This document shows positions 46,579 through 56,500 of a DNA stretch of 64,000 nucleotides, in pieces; positions within the stretch are counted from its first letter, which is position 1; each line of letters opens with the position of its first letter. Made by a program: the position numbers and the translations under genes. The notes below the pieces were generated by a model that had not been told where the DNA came from, ran no database searches, and saw only the letters and a program-made list of their open reading frames with translations. The stretch is from an uncultured Verrucomicrobiota bacterium (GTDB taxonomy: Bacteria; Verrucomicrobiota; Verrucomicrobiia; Limisphaerales; UBA9464): assembly GCA_903916195.1 (NCBI GenBank), contig CAIWVP010000118.1, positions 1-64,000 of the forward strand, given 5' to 3'.

Positions 46579-47673
46579 GTGACCGGTTCCCAAAAACGAC
46601 GCGTCCTTGTCGGCATGAGCGGCGGGGTGGATTCCTCCGCCACCGCGGCCCTGCTGCAGGCGGAGGGCTTCGACGTCGTGGGCGTCACGCTCAAGCTCTG
46701 GCCGCAGGACTGCGTCGACCGCGCCGAGGACAAGTGCTGCGGCCCGCAGGCGGTGATGGACGCGCGGAGCGTCTGCGCGAAACTCGGCGTGCCCTACTAC
46801 CTCGTGGACGAAGCGGCGCTTTTCCAGCAGAAGGTGATCGGCTACTTCGCCGAGGAGTACAAGGCCGGACGGACGCCGAACCCGTGCGTGATGTGCAACC
46901 AGCACCTCAAGTTCGGCGTCCTGCTCGACCGCGCGCGCCAACTCGGTTGCGACCTCATCGCCACCGGCCATTTCGCCCGGTCGCAGCGCGACGAGGCCAC
47001 CGGCCGCACCTTGCTGCTCAAGGGCCGCGACCCGCGGAAGGACCAGAGCTACTTCCTTTTCAGCCTGCGCCAGGACCAGTTGGCCCGGTCGCTCTTCCCG
47101 CTCGGCGAGAAGACCAAGGCCGACACCCGCGAGGTCGCCCGCGCCTGCTCGCTCCGCACGGCGGACAAGGAGGAGAGCATGGAGATCTGCTTCGTCCCGG
47201 ACAACGACTACGGGAAGTTCCTCGAGCAGGCGAAGCTCGCCGAACGCCACCGCGGGGACATCGTCGACACCGCCGGGAACAAGCTCGGTGAACATGACGG
47301 CATCGAGTTCTACACCATCGGCCAACGCCGCGGCCTCGGCGTCTCCGCGAAGGAACCGCTCTACGTGATCGAGCTCGACCCCGTCTCCAACCGGGTCGTG
47401 GTGGGTGACGAGTCGAAGCTCGAGCGCGCCTCGTTCAAGGTCGCGAACTGCAACTGGATCCCGTGGGAGATGCCGCCGGCGTCGTTCGCGTGCTCCGCAA
47501 AGATCCGCTACAACCATCTGGGCGCCGCCGCGACCGTCACACCGGGCCCCGACGGCACGGCCCAGGTGGAGCTCCAAGCGCCGGCCCGCGCCGTCACGCC
47601 GGGCCAGGCCTGCGTCTTCTACGGCGGACCGGAAGGCGACGTCGTGTTCGGCGGCGGATGGATCACCCGCTGA
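46579..47673 (+). CDS. mnmA: tRNA-specific 2-thiouridylase MnmA
   Basis: A 364-residue MnmA that thiolates U34 of the Lys, Glu and Gln tRNAs. The start is GTG at 46579 (VTGSQKRRVLVGMSGG). PP-loop VGMSGGVDSS, catalytic Cys in PNPCVMCNQHLKFG, the GHFARSQRD segment, KDQSYFLFSL, ESMEICFVPDNDYG and the persulfide-forming Cys near the C-terminus in PGQACVFYGG are all present. Length matches the family. It is divergent from the prepilin-like gene and converges with rsmB across a hairpin. Confidence 0.96.
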   Translation: MTGSQKRRVLVGMSGGVDSSATAALLQAEGFDVVGVTLKLWPQDCVDRAEDKCCGPQAVMDARSVCAKLGVPYYLVDEAALFQQKVIGYFAEEYKAGRTPNPCVMCNQHLKFGVLLDRARQLGCDLIATGHFARSQRDEATGRTLLLKGRDPRKDQSYFLFSLRQDQLARSLFPLGEKTKADTREVARACSLRTADKEESMEICFVPDNDYGKFLEQAKLAERHRGDIVDTAGNKLGEHDGIEFYTIGQRRGLGVSAKEPLYVIELDPVSNRVVVGDESKLERASFKVANCNWIPWEMPPASFACSAKIRYNHLGAAATVTPGPDGTAQVELQAPARAVTPGQACVFYGGPEGDVVFGGGWITR

Positions 47674-47688
47674 CGCGGAGCCCTGCCC

Positions 47689-47716
47689 GGAGCACGGCCG
47701 TTGCCGGCCGTGTTCC
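47689..47716. terminator. Bidirectional terminator between mnmA and rsmB
   Basis: A 12-bp stem with one G-U pair, GGAGCACGGCCG (47689-47700) with CGGCCGTGTTCC (47705-47716), and a 4-nt TTGC loop, located between the stops of two convergent genes. No long U-run follows on either strand. Confidence 0.55.
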
Positions 47717-47734
47717 CGCAGTCCGCGGCCCGCG

Positions 47735-49027
47735 TCACTTCCGTCGCAACACCGCCACGTAGGCGCCGTCCACCTCCGCGGTGACCGGATGCAGCTGCAT
47801 CTCGCGGACCAGCTCGAAGGCCGGGGCCTCCTCGACGAAGCGCGCGACCACATCGTGGTTCTCCTCGGATTCGAGGCTGCAGGTGGAGTAGACCAACGTT
47901 CCACCCGGCTTCAGCGCTGGCGCGACCTGGCGGAGGATCGACGCCTGTTCCGCCGCCAGACGCGTGATCTCTTGTGGTGACAACCGCCAGCGCAGCTCGA
48001 CCCGTCGGCGCAGGACGCCGGTGTTCGAGCACGGTGCGTCCACAAGGATCCGGTCGTAGGTCCGGCCGGGCGGAAGCGCGGCATCGGCATCGGCGACAGG
48101 CTCGACGCAGCTGACGCAGAGGCGGGCGCAGTTCTCGCGGACCAAGGCCAGCCGTCCGGCCGAGAGATCGTGCGCGACGATCCGCCCTTGGTTGCCCATG
48201 AGCTGGGCGATGAAGGTCGTCTTGCCACCGGGCGCCGCGCAGAAGTCGAGGATGGTCTCGCCCGGTAACGGCCCGAGCTCATGCACCGCCAGCAACGTGC
48301 TGGGGTCCTGGATGTAGAAGCCGCCTTGGCGGAAGCTCGGCAGCTCGGCGAGCGGCGGGTGCGCCCGCAACGGGAAGACCAGGTCCGGTCCCGTCCAATC
48401 GTAGGCGCGCAGATCGTGCCCGACCTCCTCGACTCGCCAGCGTTCGCGCAGCTGCGCGGCGCTCATGCACAAGGTGTTGGCGCGGGCGAAGGTCCGCGGC
48501 GGCGTGTTGTCCCAGGCGAGCAGCTGCCGCAGCTCGTCTGCGTCCAGCACCGCCTTCCATCGCTCGACCAACCAAGCCGGATGCGACCAACCGGTGGCCG
48601 GATCGGTGGTCCGCAGGTCGTCGAGCGCCTTGGCGAGCGCCTCACCTTCCCGGAGGCAGCCGCGCAGGACGGCGTTGATGAACCCGCTCTGCGAGACCAT
48701 GCCGGCGTCGCGGGCGAGCTGGACCGTCTCGTTCACCGCGGCGAACTCCGGGATGCGGTCGAGCCAGAACAGCTGGTAGAGCCCGAGGCGAAGGAGCGTC
48801 TGGACGGACGCCTCCTGGGAACGGCCGTTGGTCTTGCGGGCCACGAGCCAGTCCAGAGCAGCCCGCCAGCGGGTCACCCCGAAGACGAGCTCCTGCGCCA
48901 AACGGCGGTCGTCCGGGTGCAGCGAGCCGAATCCGGGGTCGTGTTCGAGCCTGTTCTCGAGAAAATCGCCCGGTGCGTCGGCGGCCCACAACAGGCGGGC
49001 GGCAATTTGTCTTGGTGCGGAAACCAT
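47735..49027 (-). CDS. rsmB: 16S rRNA (cytosine(967)-C(5))-methyltransferase
   Basis: A 430-residue RsmB. The N-terminal NusB-like RNA-binding domain (about 1-130) is followed by a SAM-dependent methyltransferase: SAM loop ILDFCAAPGGKTTFI, motif IV Cys in VDAPCSNTGVLRRR and the catalytic Cys of motif VI in VYSTCSLESEEN. It methylates C967 of 16S rRNA. ATG at 49027 (MVSAPRQIAAR) is preferred; an ATG at 49054 would add 9 residues. Only 50 bp separate it from the divergent greA start. Confidence 0.93.
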   Translation of the reverse strand: MVSAPRQIAARLLWAADAPGDFLENRLEHDPGFGSLHPDDRRLAQELVFGVTRWRAALDWLVARKTNGRSQEASVQTLLRLGLYQLFWLDRIPEFAAVNETVQLARDAGMVSQSGFINAVLRGCLREGEALAKALDDLRTTDPATGWSHPAWLVERWKAVLDADELRQLLAWDNTPPRTFARANTLCMSAAQLRERWRVEEVGHDLRAYDWTGPDLVFPLRAHPPLAELPSFRQGGFYIQDPSTLLAVHELGPLPGETILDFCAAPGGKTTFIAQLMGNQGRIVAHDLSAGRLALVRENCARLCVSCVEPVADADAALPPGRTYDRILVDAPCSNTGVLRRRVELRWRLSPQEITRLAAEQASILRQVAPALKPGGTLVYSTCSLESEENHDVVARFVEEAPAFELVREMQLHPVTAEVDGAYVAVLRRK

Positions 49028-49077
49028 CGGGCAGGCATACTGACCGCCACTCACGAACGAGCCAGCATTTAGCAGAT

Positions 49078-50889
49078 ATGAAAGAGGAGATGGAGCAATT
49101 GGTGTCCGCCGGGAAAATCCAGCCGAAACACGTCACGCCGCTTGTGGCGCTCGTGGAGGCGGGATACTGCCAGCACAAGAGCTGGGGATTCGGGAAGATC
49201 AAGACGGTCGACGGCATCGCCGGCCGCTTGGTCGTCGATTTTCCTGGCAAGACCGGCCACACGCTGGACCTCGAGTTCGCGGCGGATTCGCTCAAGGCGA
49301 TCCCCAAGAACCACATCCTCGCGCGAAAGCACGCCGACCTGAAGGGCGTGCAGCAGATGGCCGCCCTCCACCACCTCGACGTGGTGAAGATGGTCGTCAT
49401 GAGCTTCGGCGGGCGGGCGACCGTGGACCAGATCCAGGGCGTGCTCGTGCCCGACGTCATCCAGTCCGACTGGAAGAAGTGGTGGGAAGCGGCCCGCACC
49501 GAGCTGAAGAAGGACGGGCACTTCCAGGTGCCGCTCAAAAAGGCCGACCCGGTGATCTACCAGGTGCTGGAGCAGCCGCTCGCGCAACGGTTGTCCGTCG
49601 AGTTCAAGGCCGCCAAGGGCCTGAAGGCCCGCGTCACCGTCGCTGGCGAGATGGTCAAGAGCATCGCCGACATGTCGGACGCCTCGGTGGCCGATGACGC
49701 CGTGACCACGTTGAACGCGGACATCGCGAGCCACGTGAACACGATGCAGCCGCTGGCGCTGGAAGGCATCTTCATGCGCGACGACCTGCGCACCGCCGCC
49801 GGCATCAAGCCCATCGAGGGCGAGATCCCCGCCACCTCCGTCTGGTCGCAGGGACCGCGACTCAAGGACCTCTTCGAGGAGATCCCCGCCGCCAAACACC
49901 GTCGCGTGCTGGAGTCCTTCAAGGCGTCCGTCCCCGACTGGGCCGTCCAGTTGGTGATGCTGTTCAACAACGTCCCGGCCAAGCTCGTCGGTGAATGCGC
50001 CAAGCTGCTCCTCCAGGAAGGCAAGGGCCAGCTGCTCAAGGACACGCTCACCCGGCTCATCAGCCAGCACGGCGCCAGCACCGAGCTGCTGCTCTGGTTC
50101 AGCAAGGAGCGCAACGACTACTTCGCCGAGCTGCTCACGCCGGAGGTCTTCCGCGCGATGCTCACGGCGATGGAGCGCGACCAGTTCAACGAGCGGAAGA
50201 CCAACCGTCTCCGCGACCATATCCTCGCCGACCAGCAGCTCATCCCCGACCTCATCAAGTCGGCCGACCTCGAGGTCATCAAGGACATGACGCGCGCGCT
50301 GCAGCTCTCGCCCAGCTTCGACGACATGGACAAGCGGTCCCTGCTCGCCCGCATCGTGAAGCAATATCCGGCGATCCAGACGATGATCACCGGCGACCAG
50401 AAGAAGGAGGACAACGTGATCCTCGTCTCTTGGAGCAGCCTTGAGCGCCGCAAGGCCGAGTACGACGAACTGGTCAGCAAGGCGATCCCCGCCAACGTCA
50501 AGGACATCGCCCTCGCCCGCAGCTACGGCGATCTCCGAGAGAACCACGAGTACAAGTCCGCGAAAGAGCAGCAGAAGGTCCTGCAGCGCCGCAAGGCCGA
50601 GCTCGAGCAGCAGATGGGCCGCGCCCGCGGCACGGATTTCTCCAGCCCGCGCACCGACGTCGTCGGCCCCGGCGTCGTGGTGACCATCACCGACATCGGC
50701 TCCGGCAAGCGCGAGATCTACGAGCTGCGCGGCGCCTGGGACGGCGAACCGGAGAAGAACATCCTCAGCTACCTCACCCCGCTGGCGCAGGCCCTGGTCA
50801 ACAAGGCCGTCGGCACCGAAGTCGAGTTCACGAACGAAGGCGCCATCCGGAAGCTCCGGATCGAGGCCATCTCAGTCCCTACGGCCTGA
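49078..50889 (+). CDS. greA: Long-form GreA-type transcript cleavage factor
   Basis: A 603-residue protein whose last 160 residues are a GreA/GreB factor. The coiled-coil tip reads SYGDLRENHEYKSAKEQQ (about 478-495), with the Asp-Leu-x-Glu-Asn pattern that reaches into the RNA polymerase secondary channel, followed by the C-terminal FKBP-like domain (GPGVVVTITDIGSGKREIYE). The preceding 440 residues are mostly helical and have no recognised domain. Chlamydia encode a similarly long GreA fused to an unknown N-terminal part, so this architecture points to the PVC superphylum. The ATG at 49078 gives MKEEMEQLVSAGK; no Shine-Dalgarno sequence is seen. Confidence 0.9.
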   Translation: MKEEMEQLVSAGKIQPKHVTPLVALVEAGYCQHKSWGFGKIKTVDGIAGRLVVDFPGKTGHTLDLEFAADSLKAIPKNHILARKHADLKGVQQMAALHHLDVVKMVVMSFGGRATVDQIQGVLVPDVIQSDWKKWWEAARTELKKDGHFQVPLKKADPVIYQVLEQPLAQRLSVEFKAAKGLKARVTVAGEMVKSIADMSDASVADDAVTTLNADIASHVNTMQPLALEGIFMRDDLRTAAGIKPIEGEIPATSVWSQGPRLKDLFEEIPAAKHRRVLESFKASVPDWAVQLVMLFNNVPAKLVGECAKLLLQEGKGQLLKDTLTRLISQHGASTELLLWFSKERNDYFAELLTPEVFRAMLTAMERDQFNERKTNRLRDHILADQQLIPDLIKSADLEVIKDMTRALQLSPSFDDMDKRSLLARIVKQYPAIQTMITGDQKKEDNVILVSWSSLERRKAEYDELVSKAIPANVKDIALARSYGDLRENHEYKSAKEQQKVLQRRKAELEQQMGRARGTDFSSPRTDVVGPGVVVTITDIGSGKREIYELRGAWDGEPEKNILSYLTPLAQALVNKAVGTEVEFTNEGAIRKLRIEAISVPTA

Positions 50890-50904
50890 CGCCTACCGGG
50901 TCCG

Positions 50905-51665
50905 TCATCGGACTCCGCCGGCGGCCTGCCGGCGGAGTCCTGTCGGGGTCATGCCCGTGACCGAACGGAACGCCCGCGTGAACGCGCTGTGGTCGTAGAA
51001 CCCGCAGGTCACCGCGACCTCGGCGACCGGTCGGTCCGTCTCGGTCAGCAGACGCGACGCCGCTGCGAGGCGCGTCTGCGAGATCAGCTGGCTCGGCGTG
51101 ATGCGGAAGATCCGCTTGATCAACCGCGCGAAGCGCACCGGCGACAACCCCGCCCGCCTCGCCAACACCGCCGTGATAGCGGTCCGCCGAACTCCGCTTC
51201 CAGATGCTCCAACGTCCCGGCCAGACCGGCCGGGATGACCTCGCTGTCGCCGGGGGCCCTCAGGTCCCGCGAGATCCCCACGATCCCCACGACCGCGCCC
51301 GCGTCGTCGAGCAACGGCAGCTTCGTGGTGAGACACCAACCTTGGCGACGGCGCGGATACCAGTGCAGTTCCAGCCGGTCGCGGATCGGCCGACCGGTGC
51401 GCAGCACCTCGGCATCCTGCGCGGCGTAGCGTTCCGCGAGCTCGGACGGGAACACCTCGCGCACATGGCGACCGAGGAGCTCGCTCTTCTCGCGCAAGCC
51501 GCAACGATCGACGAGGGAGCGGTTCACCGCGAGATAGCGCCCGGCGCGGTCCTTCACGAAGAACACCGCGTCCGGCACATGCTCGAACAGCTCGGCGAAC
51601 GCCTCGGCGGCGGCGGAGCCCAAGAGCGGCGAAGAGGACGTCGGGCGGCTGGGCTTGGCGGTCAC
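50905..51665 (-). pseudogene. Frameshifted PAS-AraC-type transcriptional regulator
   Basis: From a GTG at 51665, one frame encodes a PAS domain (ELFEHVPDAVFFVKDRAGRY, then LHWYPRRRQGWCLTTKLP, and VVGIVGISRDLRAPG) to about LEHLEAEFGGPL near 51185. A complete AraC-type double helix-turn-helix (ARRAGLSPVRFARLIKRIF, LLTETDRPVAEVAVTCGFY, SAFTRAFRSVTGMTP) continues in a different frame to a stop at 50905. Joining the two frames by restoring one base between CCGCT and ATCACG yields PLITAVLARRAG, matching the family. So a one-base deletion, a sequencing error or, least likely, a programmed shift splits the gene. Either half alone would lack sensing or DNA binding. Confidence 0.8.
50910..50940. terminator. 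Strong hairpin after greA, inside the end of the AraC-type pseudogene
   Basis: A perfect 13-bp stem, GGACTCCGCCGGC (50910-50922) with 50928-50940, and a 5-nt loop. It starts 20 bp after the greA stop. It also encodes the last residues of the convergent regulator. There is no U-run on the plus side. Confidence 0.5.
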
Positions 51666-51961
51666 GCGGCCACCGTACGCCGCCGCGGCCGGATCGGCGA
51701 CACGCCGTGCAGCCCGCGGACCACCGGTTTTCAGCCCGCGCCAGCGATGGGGCGCACGATGCCGGGGCCGGCTGTGGACGTCCCCATCGATGCGGCGCAA
51801 AGCGACCATCCCGGGCCGGCACATACCCTTCCAGGACTCCTCTTGCCATCGTTTCTCGTCGTGGGCGCGGCCCCTTGGAAGTACGCCCGCAAAGGCGGTT
51901 CCTGAATAAACCGGAGGGCGGCCAGTCCGATCAGGCGTTGGTCAGCAAAGGAGACCGAAAT

Positions 51962-52354
51962 ATGAAAACCGCCGTTTTGGCCGCAGCCGTCGTCAGCATC
52001 GCCGCCGCATCCATCATCCCTGTCCATGCCGGTGACCGGGAATGGTCCACCGCAGGGAAGGTCCTCACCGGAGTCTTTGCCGCCGGCGTCATCGCCGAGG
52101 CGTTCCGTCCGCATTGCCCGCCGCCCGTGGTCTACGCCCACGCTCCCGTCGTGTATGCTCCCGTTCCCGTCGTGTATGCCACTGCCCCGGTCGTCTACGC
52201 TCCGGCCACCGTGGTCTATGCCCCGGCACCGGTCGTCTACTACGCGGCGCCGGCGCCGCAGGTCGTGTACGTCGCTGCTCCGCCGGTCTGCTACGCGCCG
52301 GCCCCGTTCCATCGGCCGCGCCACATGCACGTCCACTTCGGCGGACGTTGGTGA
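51962..52354 (+). CDS. Small secreted Val-Tyr-Ala-Pro repeat protein
   Basis: A 130-residue protein with a clear signal peptide (MKTAVLAAAVVSIAAASII, cleavage after VHA). After about 25 ordinary residues (EWSTAGKVLTGVFAAGVIAE), residues 55-110 are built of 7 to 8 degenerate PVVYAPAP units; the end is basic and His-rich (RPRHMHVHFGGRW). It has the best ribosome-binding site in the window, AAAGGAGA at 51948-51955, about 7 bp from the ATG, and a strong terminator behind it, so a well expressed single-gene unit is likely. Function is unknown; the tyrosine-rich repeat suggests a surface or periplasmic structural protein. It is divergent from the AraC-type pseudogene. Confidence 0.8.
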   Translation: MKTAVLAAAVVSIAAASIIPVHAGDREWSTAGKVLTGVFAAGVIAEAFRPHCPPPVVYAHAPVVYAPVPVVYATAPVVYAPATVVYAPAPVVYYAAPAPQVVYVAAPPVCYAPAPFHRPRHMHVHFGGRW

Positions 52355-52384
52355 CCCCGGCGGTCCCGTCGCGACAGGACCCTG

Positions 52385-52425
52385 AAAAGACAAGGCCCGC
52401 TGGCATCGACGCCAGCGGGCCTTTT
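52385..52425. terminator. Strong bidirectional terminator
   Basis: A perfect 13-bp stem, AAGGCCCGCTGGC (52392-52404) with 52411-52423, and a 6-nt loop, followed by TT on the plus strand with AAAAGA before it (a U-rich tail on the minus strand). It lies between the repeat protein gene and the convergent asd. Confidence 0.85.
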
Positions 52426-52455
52426 CGCGGATGCGCCGGGGCGCATCGGTCTCCA

Positions 52456-53460
52456 TCACTTCAGGAGTTCTTCGGCGATCTGGACGGCGTTGAGCGCGGC
52501 ACCCTTCAGCAACTGGTCGCCGGCGACCCAGAAGCAGAGGCCGTTGTCCAAGGCGCAGTCGAGGCGGAGGCGTCCGACGGCGCAGTTGTAGCGGCCGGAG
52601 ACGTCGAGGGGCATCGGGTAGGACTTGTTCTCGGGATCGTCCACGACATCGAGGCCGGGCGCCTTGGCGAGCACGGCGCGGGCGGCCTCGAGCGTCACCG
52701 GGCGCTCGAACTCCGCGCTCACCGCGACGGAGTGCGCGCGGAACACCGGCACGCGGACGCAGGTGACGGAGGCGCGGAACGTCGGATGGTGCATGATCCG
52801 GCGGCCTTCGTTCTCCATCTTCATCTCCTCCTTCGTGTAGCCGGTCGCGAGGAACGAATCGACCTGCGGCAGCACGTTGAAGGCGATCTGGTGCGGATAG
52901 ACCTCCTTGGTCACCGGCCGGCCGGCGGCAAAATCCCGCACCTGGCGGTCCAGCTCCTCGACGGCCTTGGCGCCGGTGCCGGAGACCGCCTGGTAGCTCG
53001 ACGCGAAGACGCGCCTCACGCCGAACGCCTGGTGCAGCGGGTACAGCGCCATCAAGGTGATCGCGGTGGTGCAGTTCGGGTTCGCGAGGATGCCCTTGTG
53101 CCGCTTCACGTCGGCGCCGTTGATCTCCGGCACCACGAGAGGCACGTCGGGATCCATGCGGAACGCGCTCGAGTTGTCCACCACGACGCAGCCCGCCGCC
53201 GCGGCGATGGGACCGAACTCCTTCGAGATCGAGCCGCCGGCACTGAACAAGGCGATGTCGATCCCGCGGAAAGAATCCGGGGTCAGCTCGGCGACGACGT
53301 GGTCGACGCCCTTGAACTTCATCGTCTTGCCCGCGGAACGGGCGGAGGCGAGCAACGTGAGCTTCCCGACCGGGAAACCGCGCTTCTCGAGCGTTTCGAT
53401 CATCTCGACGCCGACGGCACCAGTGGCACCGACGACGGCCACGTGCGGAGTATGATTCAT
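52456..53460 (-). CDS. asd: Aspartate-semialdehyde dehydrogenase
   Basis: A 334-residue Asd that makes aspartate semialdehyde for lysine, diaminopimelate, methionine and threonine. Features: VAVVGATGAVGVEMIETLEK (NADP fold), active-site Cys in ILANPNCTTAITLMAL, SYQAVSGTGAKAVEEL, and the base-supplying His in VPVFRAHSVAVSAEF. ATG at 53460 (MNHTPHVAVVG) is chosen; an ATG at 53487 would add 9 residues. It is transcribed away from the CotH gene, from which it is separated by 136 bp of divergent promoter region. Confidence 0.95.
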   Translation of the reverse strand: MNHTPHVAVVGATGAVGVEMIETLEKRGFPVGKLTLLASARSAGKTMKFKGVDHVVAELTPDSFRGIDIALFSAGGSISKEFGPIAAAAGCVVVDNSSAFRMDPDVPLVVPEINGADVKRHKGILANPNCTTAITLMALYPLHQAFGVRRVFASSYQAVSGTGAKAVEELDRQVRDFAAGRPVTKEVYPHQIAFNVLPQVDSFLATGYTKEEMKMENEGRRIMHHPTFRASVTCVRVPVFRAHSVAVSAEFERPVTLEAARAVLAKAPGLDVVDDPENKSYPMPLDVSGRYNCAVGRLRLDCALDNGLCFWVAGDQLLKGAALNAVQIAEELLK

Positions 53461-53596
53461 AAAGGAGGCGGAGACTAGGAACCGCACCCCGACTGTCGAG
53501 GCGAAGTTTCCGGCCCGACAAGGACCCCGGGCCCGTCGGCCCGATCGGGCGCATGGCTATTTGCCGCGCGGCTGCCTAGTGTCTGCCCAAGCCGCC

Positions 53597-56500
53597 ATGG
53601 ACCTCCGCCCCATCTCTTTGTGCCTCCTCGCCGCGCTGTTCCTCACCGGGCCCGGCGCACGCGCCGAGGAGGTCCTCGGCCCGTCCGGCGATTGGCGCCT
53701 GCTCCCGGGACGCGCCGAGGCACCGTCGGAGTGGCGTTCGCCGGGCTTCGACGATTCCACCTGGAACGCCGGACCGGCGCCGTTCTTCTACGGGTTGCCG
53801 CTCGCGGGCACGGAGCTCAAGGACATGCGCGGCGTCTATCCGGGCGTGTACCTGCGCCGGACGTTCGTGGCCGGCTCGGTCGCCGATATCGGCAAGCTCA
53901 CGCTGCGCGCGCTGGCGGATGACGGTTTCGTGGCCTGGATCAACGGCCGCGAGGTCGCGCGCCACAACATGCCCGACGGCGAGCCCGGCCACGCCACCCT
54001 CGCGAGCAGCCCGCTCGACGAACCGCCGACCGCCGAGGATTTTCCGGTCGCGCACCCTTGGACCGTCCTGGTCGAAGGCACCAACGTGCTGGCGGTGCTG
54101 GCGTCCAACGCATCGCTGGCCGGCAGCGACGACTTCGCCTTCGCCGCGACGCTCATCGCCGAGCGCGACCTGGATCCACCGGTCGTCGTGTCCCGCTTGC
54201 CGGTGGCCCGGGCGACGGTCGACGTCATCGACACCGCCGAGGTCGTCTTCAGCGAGCCCGTCGAGGGGATGGAGGCCGCGGACCTCTTGGTCAACGGCGT
54301 CCCGGCCACCGCGATGGAGACCGTGGCGCCGGACCACTTCGTGTTCCGCTTCACGCAACCGGCCCCGGGCCCGGTGACCTTCACCTGGCGGGACGGCCAC
54401 GGCATCACCGACGACACGGGCCGGGCCAACGCCTTCGCCGGGGACGCGTGGCGCATCACGCTCGATCCGAAGGCATCGCGCGCGGTGGTGACCCTCTCCG
54501 AGTTCATGGCCGACGACGACCGGACGCTGGTCGACGAGGACAACGACAGCTCGGATTGGATCGAGGTCCACAACGGCGGCGGTTCGACCGTGAAGCTGCT
54601 CGGATGGTCCCTGACCGACGACGCGGCGGCGCCCGGGAAATGGCGCTTCCCTGACATCGCGCTGACACCGGCCGCGCGCCTGGTCGTCTTCGCTTCGCAG
54701 AAGGACAAGACCAACATCACCGGCAGGCTGCACACCAACTTCAAGCTGTCCGCCAAAGGAGGCTATCTCGCCCTCGTGGCGCCGGACGGCCAGGTCGTCT
54801 CCGACTTCGGTCCCAGCTATCCGCCGCAGACGCGCGATGTGAGCTACGGCCGGGTGCCCGGTGCGGCGGACCGCACCGGATACTTCACCACGCCGACGCC
54901 GGGCGCGCCGAACAGCGTCTCCGGCCAGGGCTTCGCGTCCGCTGTCGTCTTCTCGCGGGCGAGCGGTCCTTACACCACGTCGGCGACGGTGCGGCTCTCC
55001 GCGGAGGGCGCCGGGGCATCGGTCCGCTACACGCTCGACGGCACCCTGCCGGACGCTTCGTCGCCGTTGTACGATGGACCTCTCCATCTGGAGACCACGG
55101 TGCAGCTCCGCGCCCGGGCCTTCGCGCCGGGGCTGCTGCCCGGGCCGCCCCGCAGCGAGACCTATCTGAGGCTGAGCGAGAGCCCGTTCCAGACGCCGAC
55201 GTTCACCTCGGCGTTGCCGGTCCTGGTGATCTCGACCTTCGGCAAGCAGATCTCGCAGTCCGTCAACACCCCGGTGACCTTCGAGCTTTTCGAGCCGGTG
55301 GACGGTCTCACCTCGCTCGCCCGGGCGCCCACGTTCGCCACGCGCGGGGGCGCGAAGGTGCGCGGTTCGAGCACGGCGGGGATCACCAAGGCCAGCTGGG
55401 CGATCGAGTGGTGGGACGAGTTCAACCAGGACGTGGAGAAGAGCGTGCTCGGCATGCCGGCGGAATCCGAGTGGGTGCTCTACGCCCCGAACAACTTCGA
55501 CCTCGTGCAGATCCACAACCCCTTCATGTACGAGCTGAGCCGCCAGATCGGCCGCTACGCGCCGCGGACGCGGTTCGTCGAGGTGTACCTGAACCGCGGC
55601 GGCACCCTCACCGCGGCGCAATGGTTCGGCACCTACGTGCTCGAGGAGAAGATCGGCATCGGCAAGCACCGCGTCGACATCGACCGGCTCCAGCCGGAGG
55701 ACCGCGCCGCGCCGGAGGTCACCGGCGGATATTTGTTGAAAGTGGACCGCCTCGATCCCGGCGACAGCGGCTTCAGCACCGGCGGCGAAACGCTCGGCTA
55801 CGTGGACCCCAAGGAGCCGGTGGTCGAGACCGCTCAGCGTGATCCGCAGGAGCAGTACATCCGGAACTATTTCCTCGCCTTCAACCGCGCGCTCACCGGC
55901 GTGAACTGGCGGAGCCCGCAGGCCGGCTATGCCGCGTACATCGACACCGGTTCATGGGTCGACCACCACCTGCTCAACGTCCTCTCCGCCAACCCGGATT
56001 GCCTCCGGCTCAGCACCTATCTGCACAAACCGCGCGGCGGCAAGATCACCTTCGGGCCGATCTGGGATTTCGACCGGACGCTCGGATCCACCGATGGTCG
56101 CGATGCGAATCCCCGCGCCTGGGGCGGCGGTGGTTCGGATTACTTCTTCACCTACTCGTGGTGGGGTCGCCTCTTCCAGGACCCCGACTTCTACCAGCTC
56201 TACCTCGACCGCTACCAGGAGCTGCGCGATGGCGGGCCGTTCTCGACCGCCGACCTGCTCGCGCTCGTGGACCGGTTCGCCGACGAGGTCCGGCCCGCCG
56301 AGGTCCGCGAAGGGAAACGTTGGCCTGAGAACCGTCCCCGCGGCGGGACCTACCAGGCCGAGGTCGTCCGGATGAAGAGCTGGCTCTCGAACCGCGTGGA
56401 CTTCATCGACCGCCAGTTGGCCCAGCCGCCCGGGATCATCCCGGCGGGCGGCGTGGTCGTGGCCGGTTCGGCCGTCACGCTCACCGGACCTGCCGGTGCG

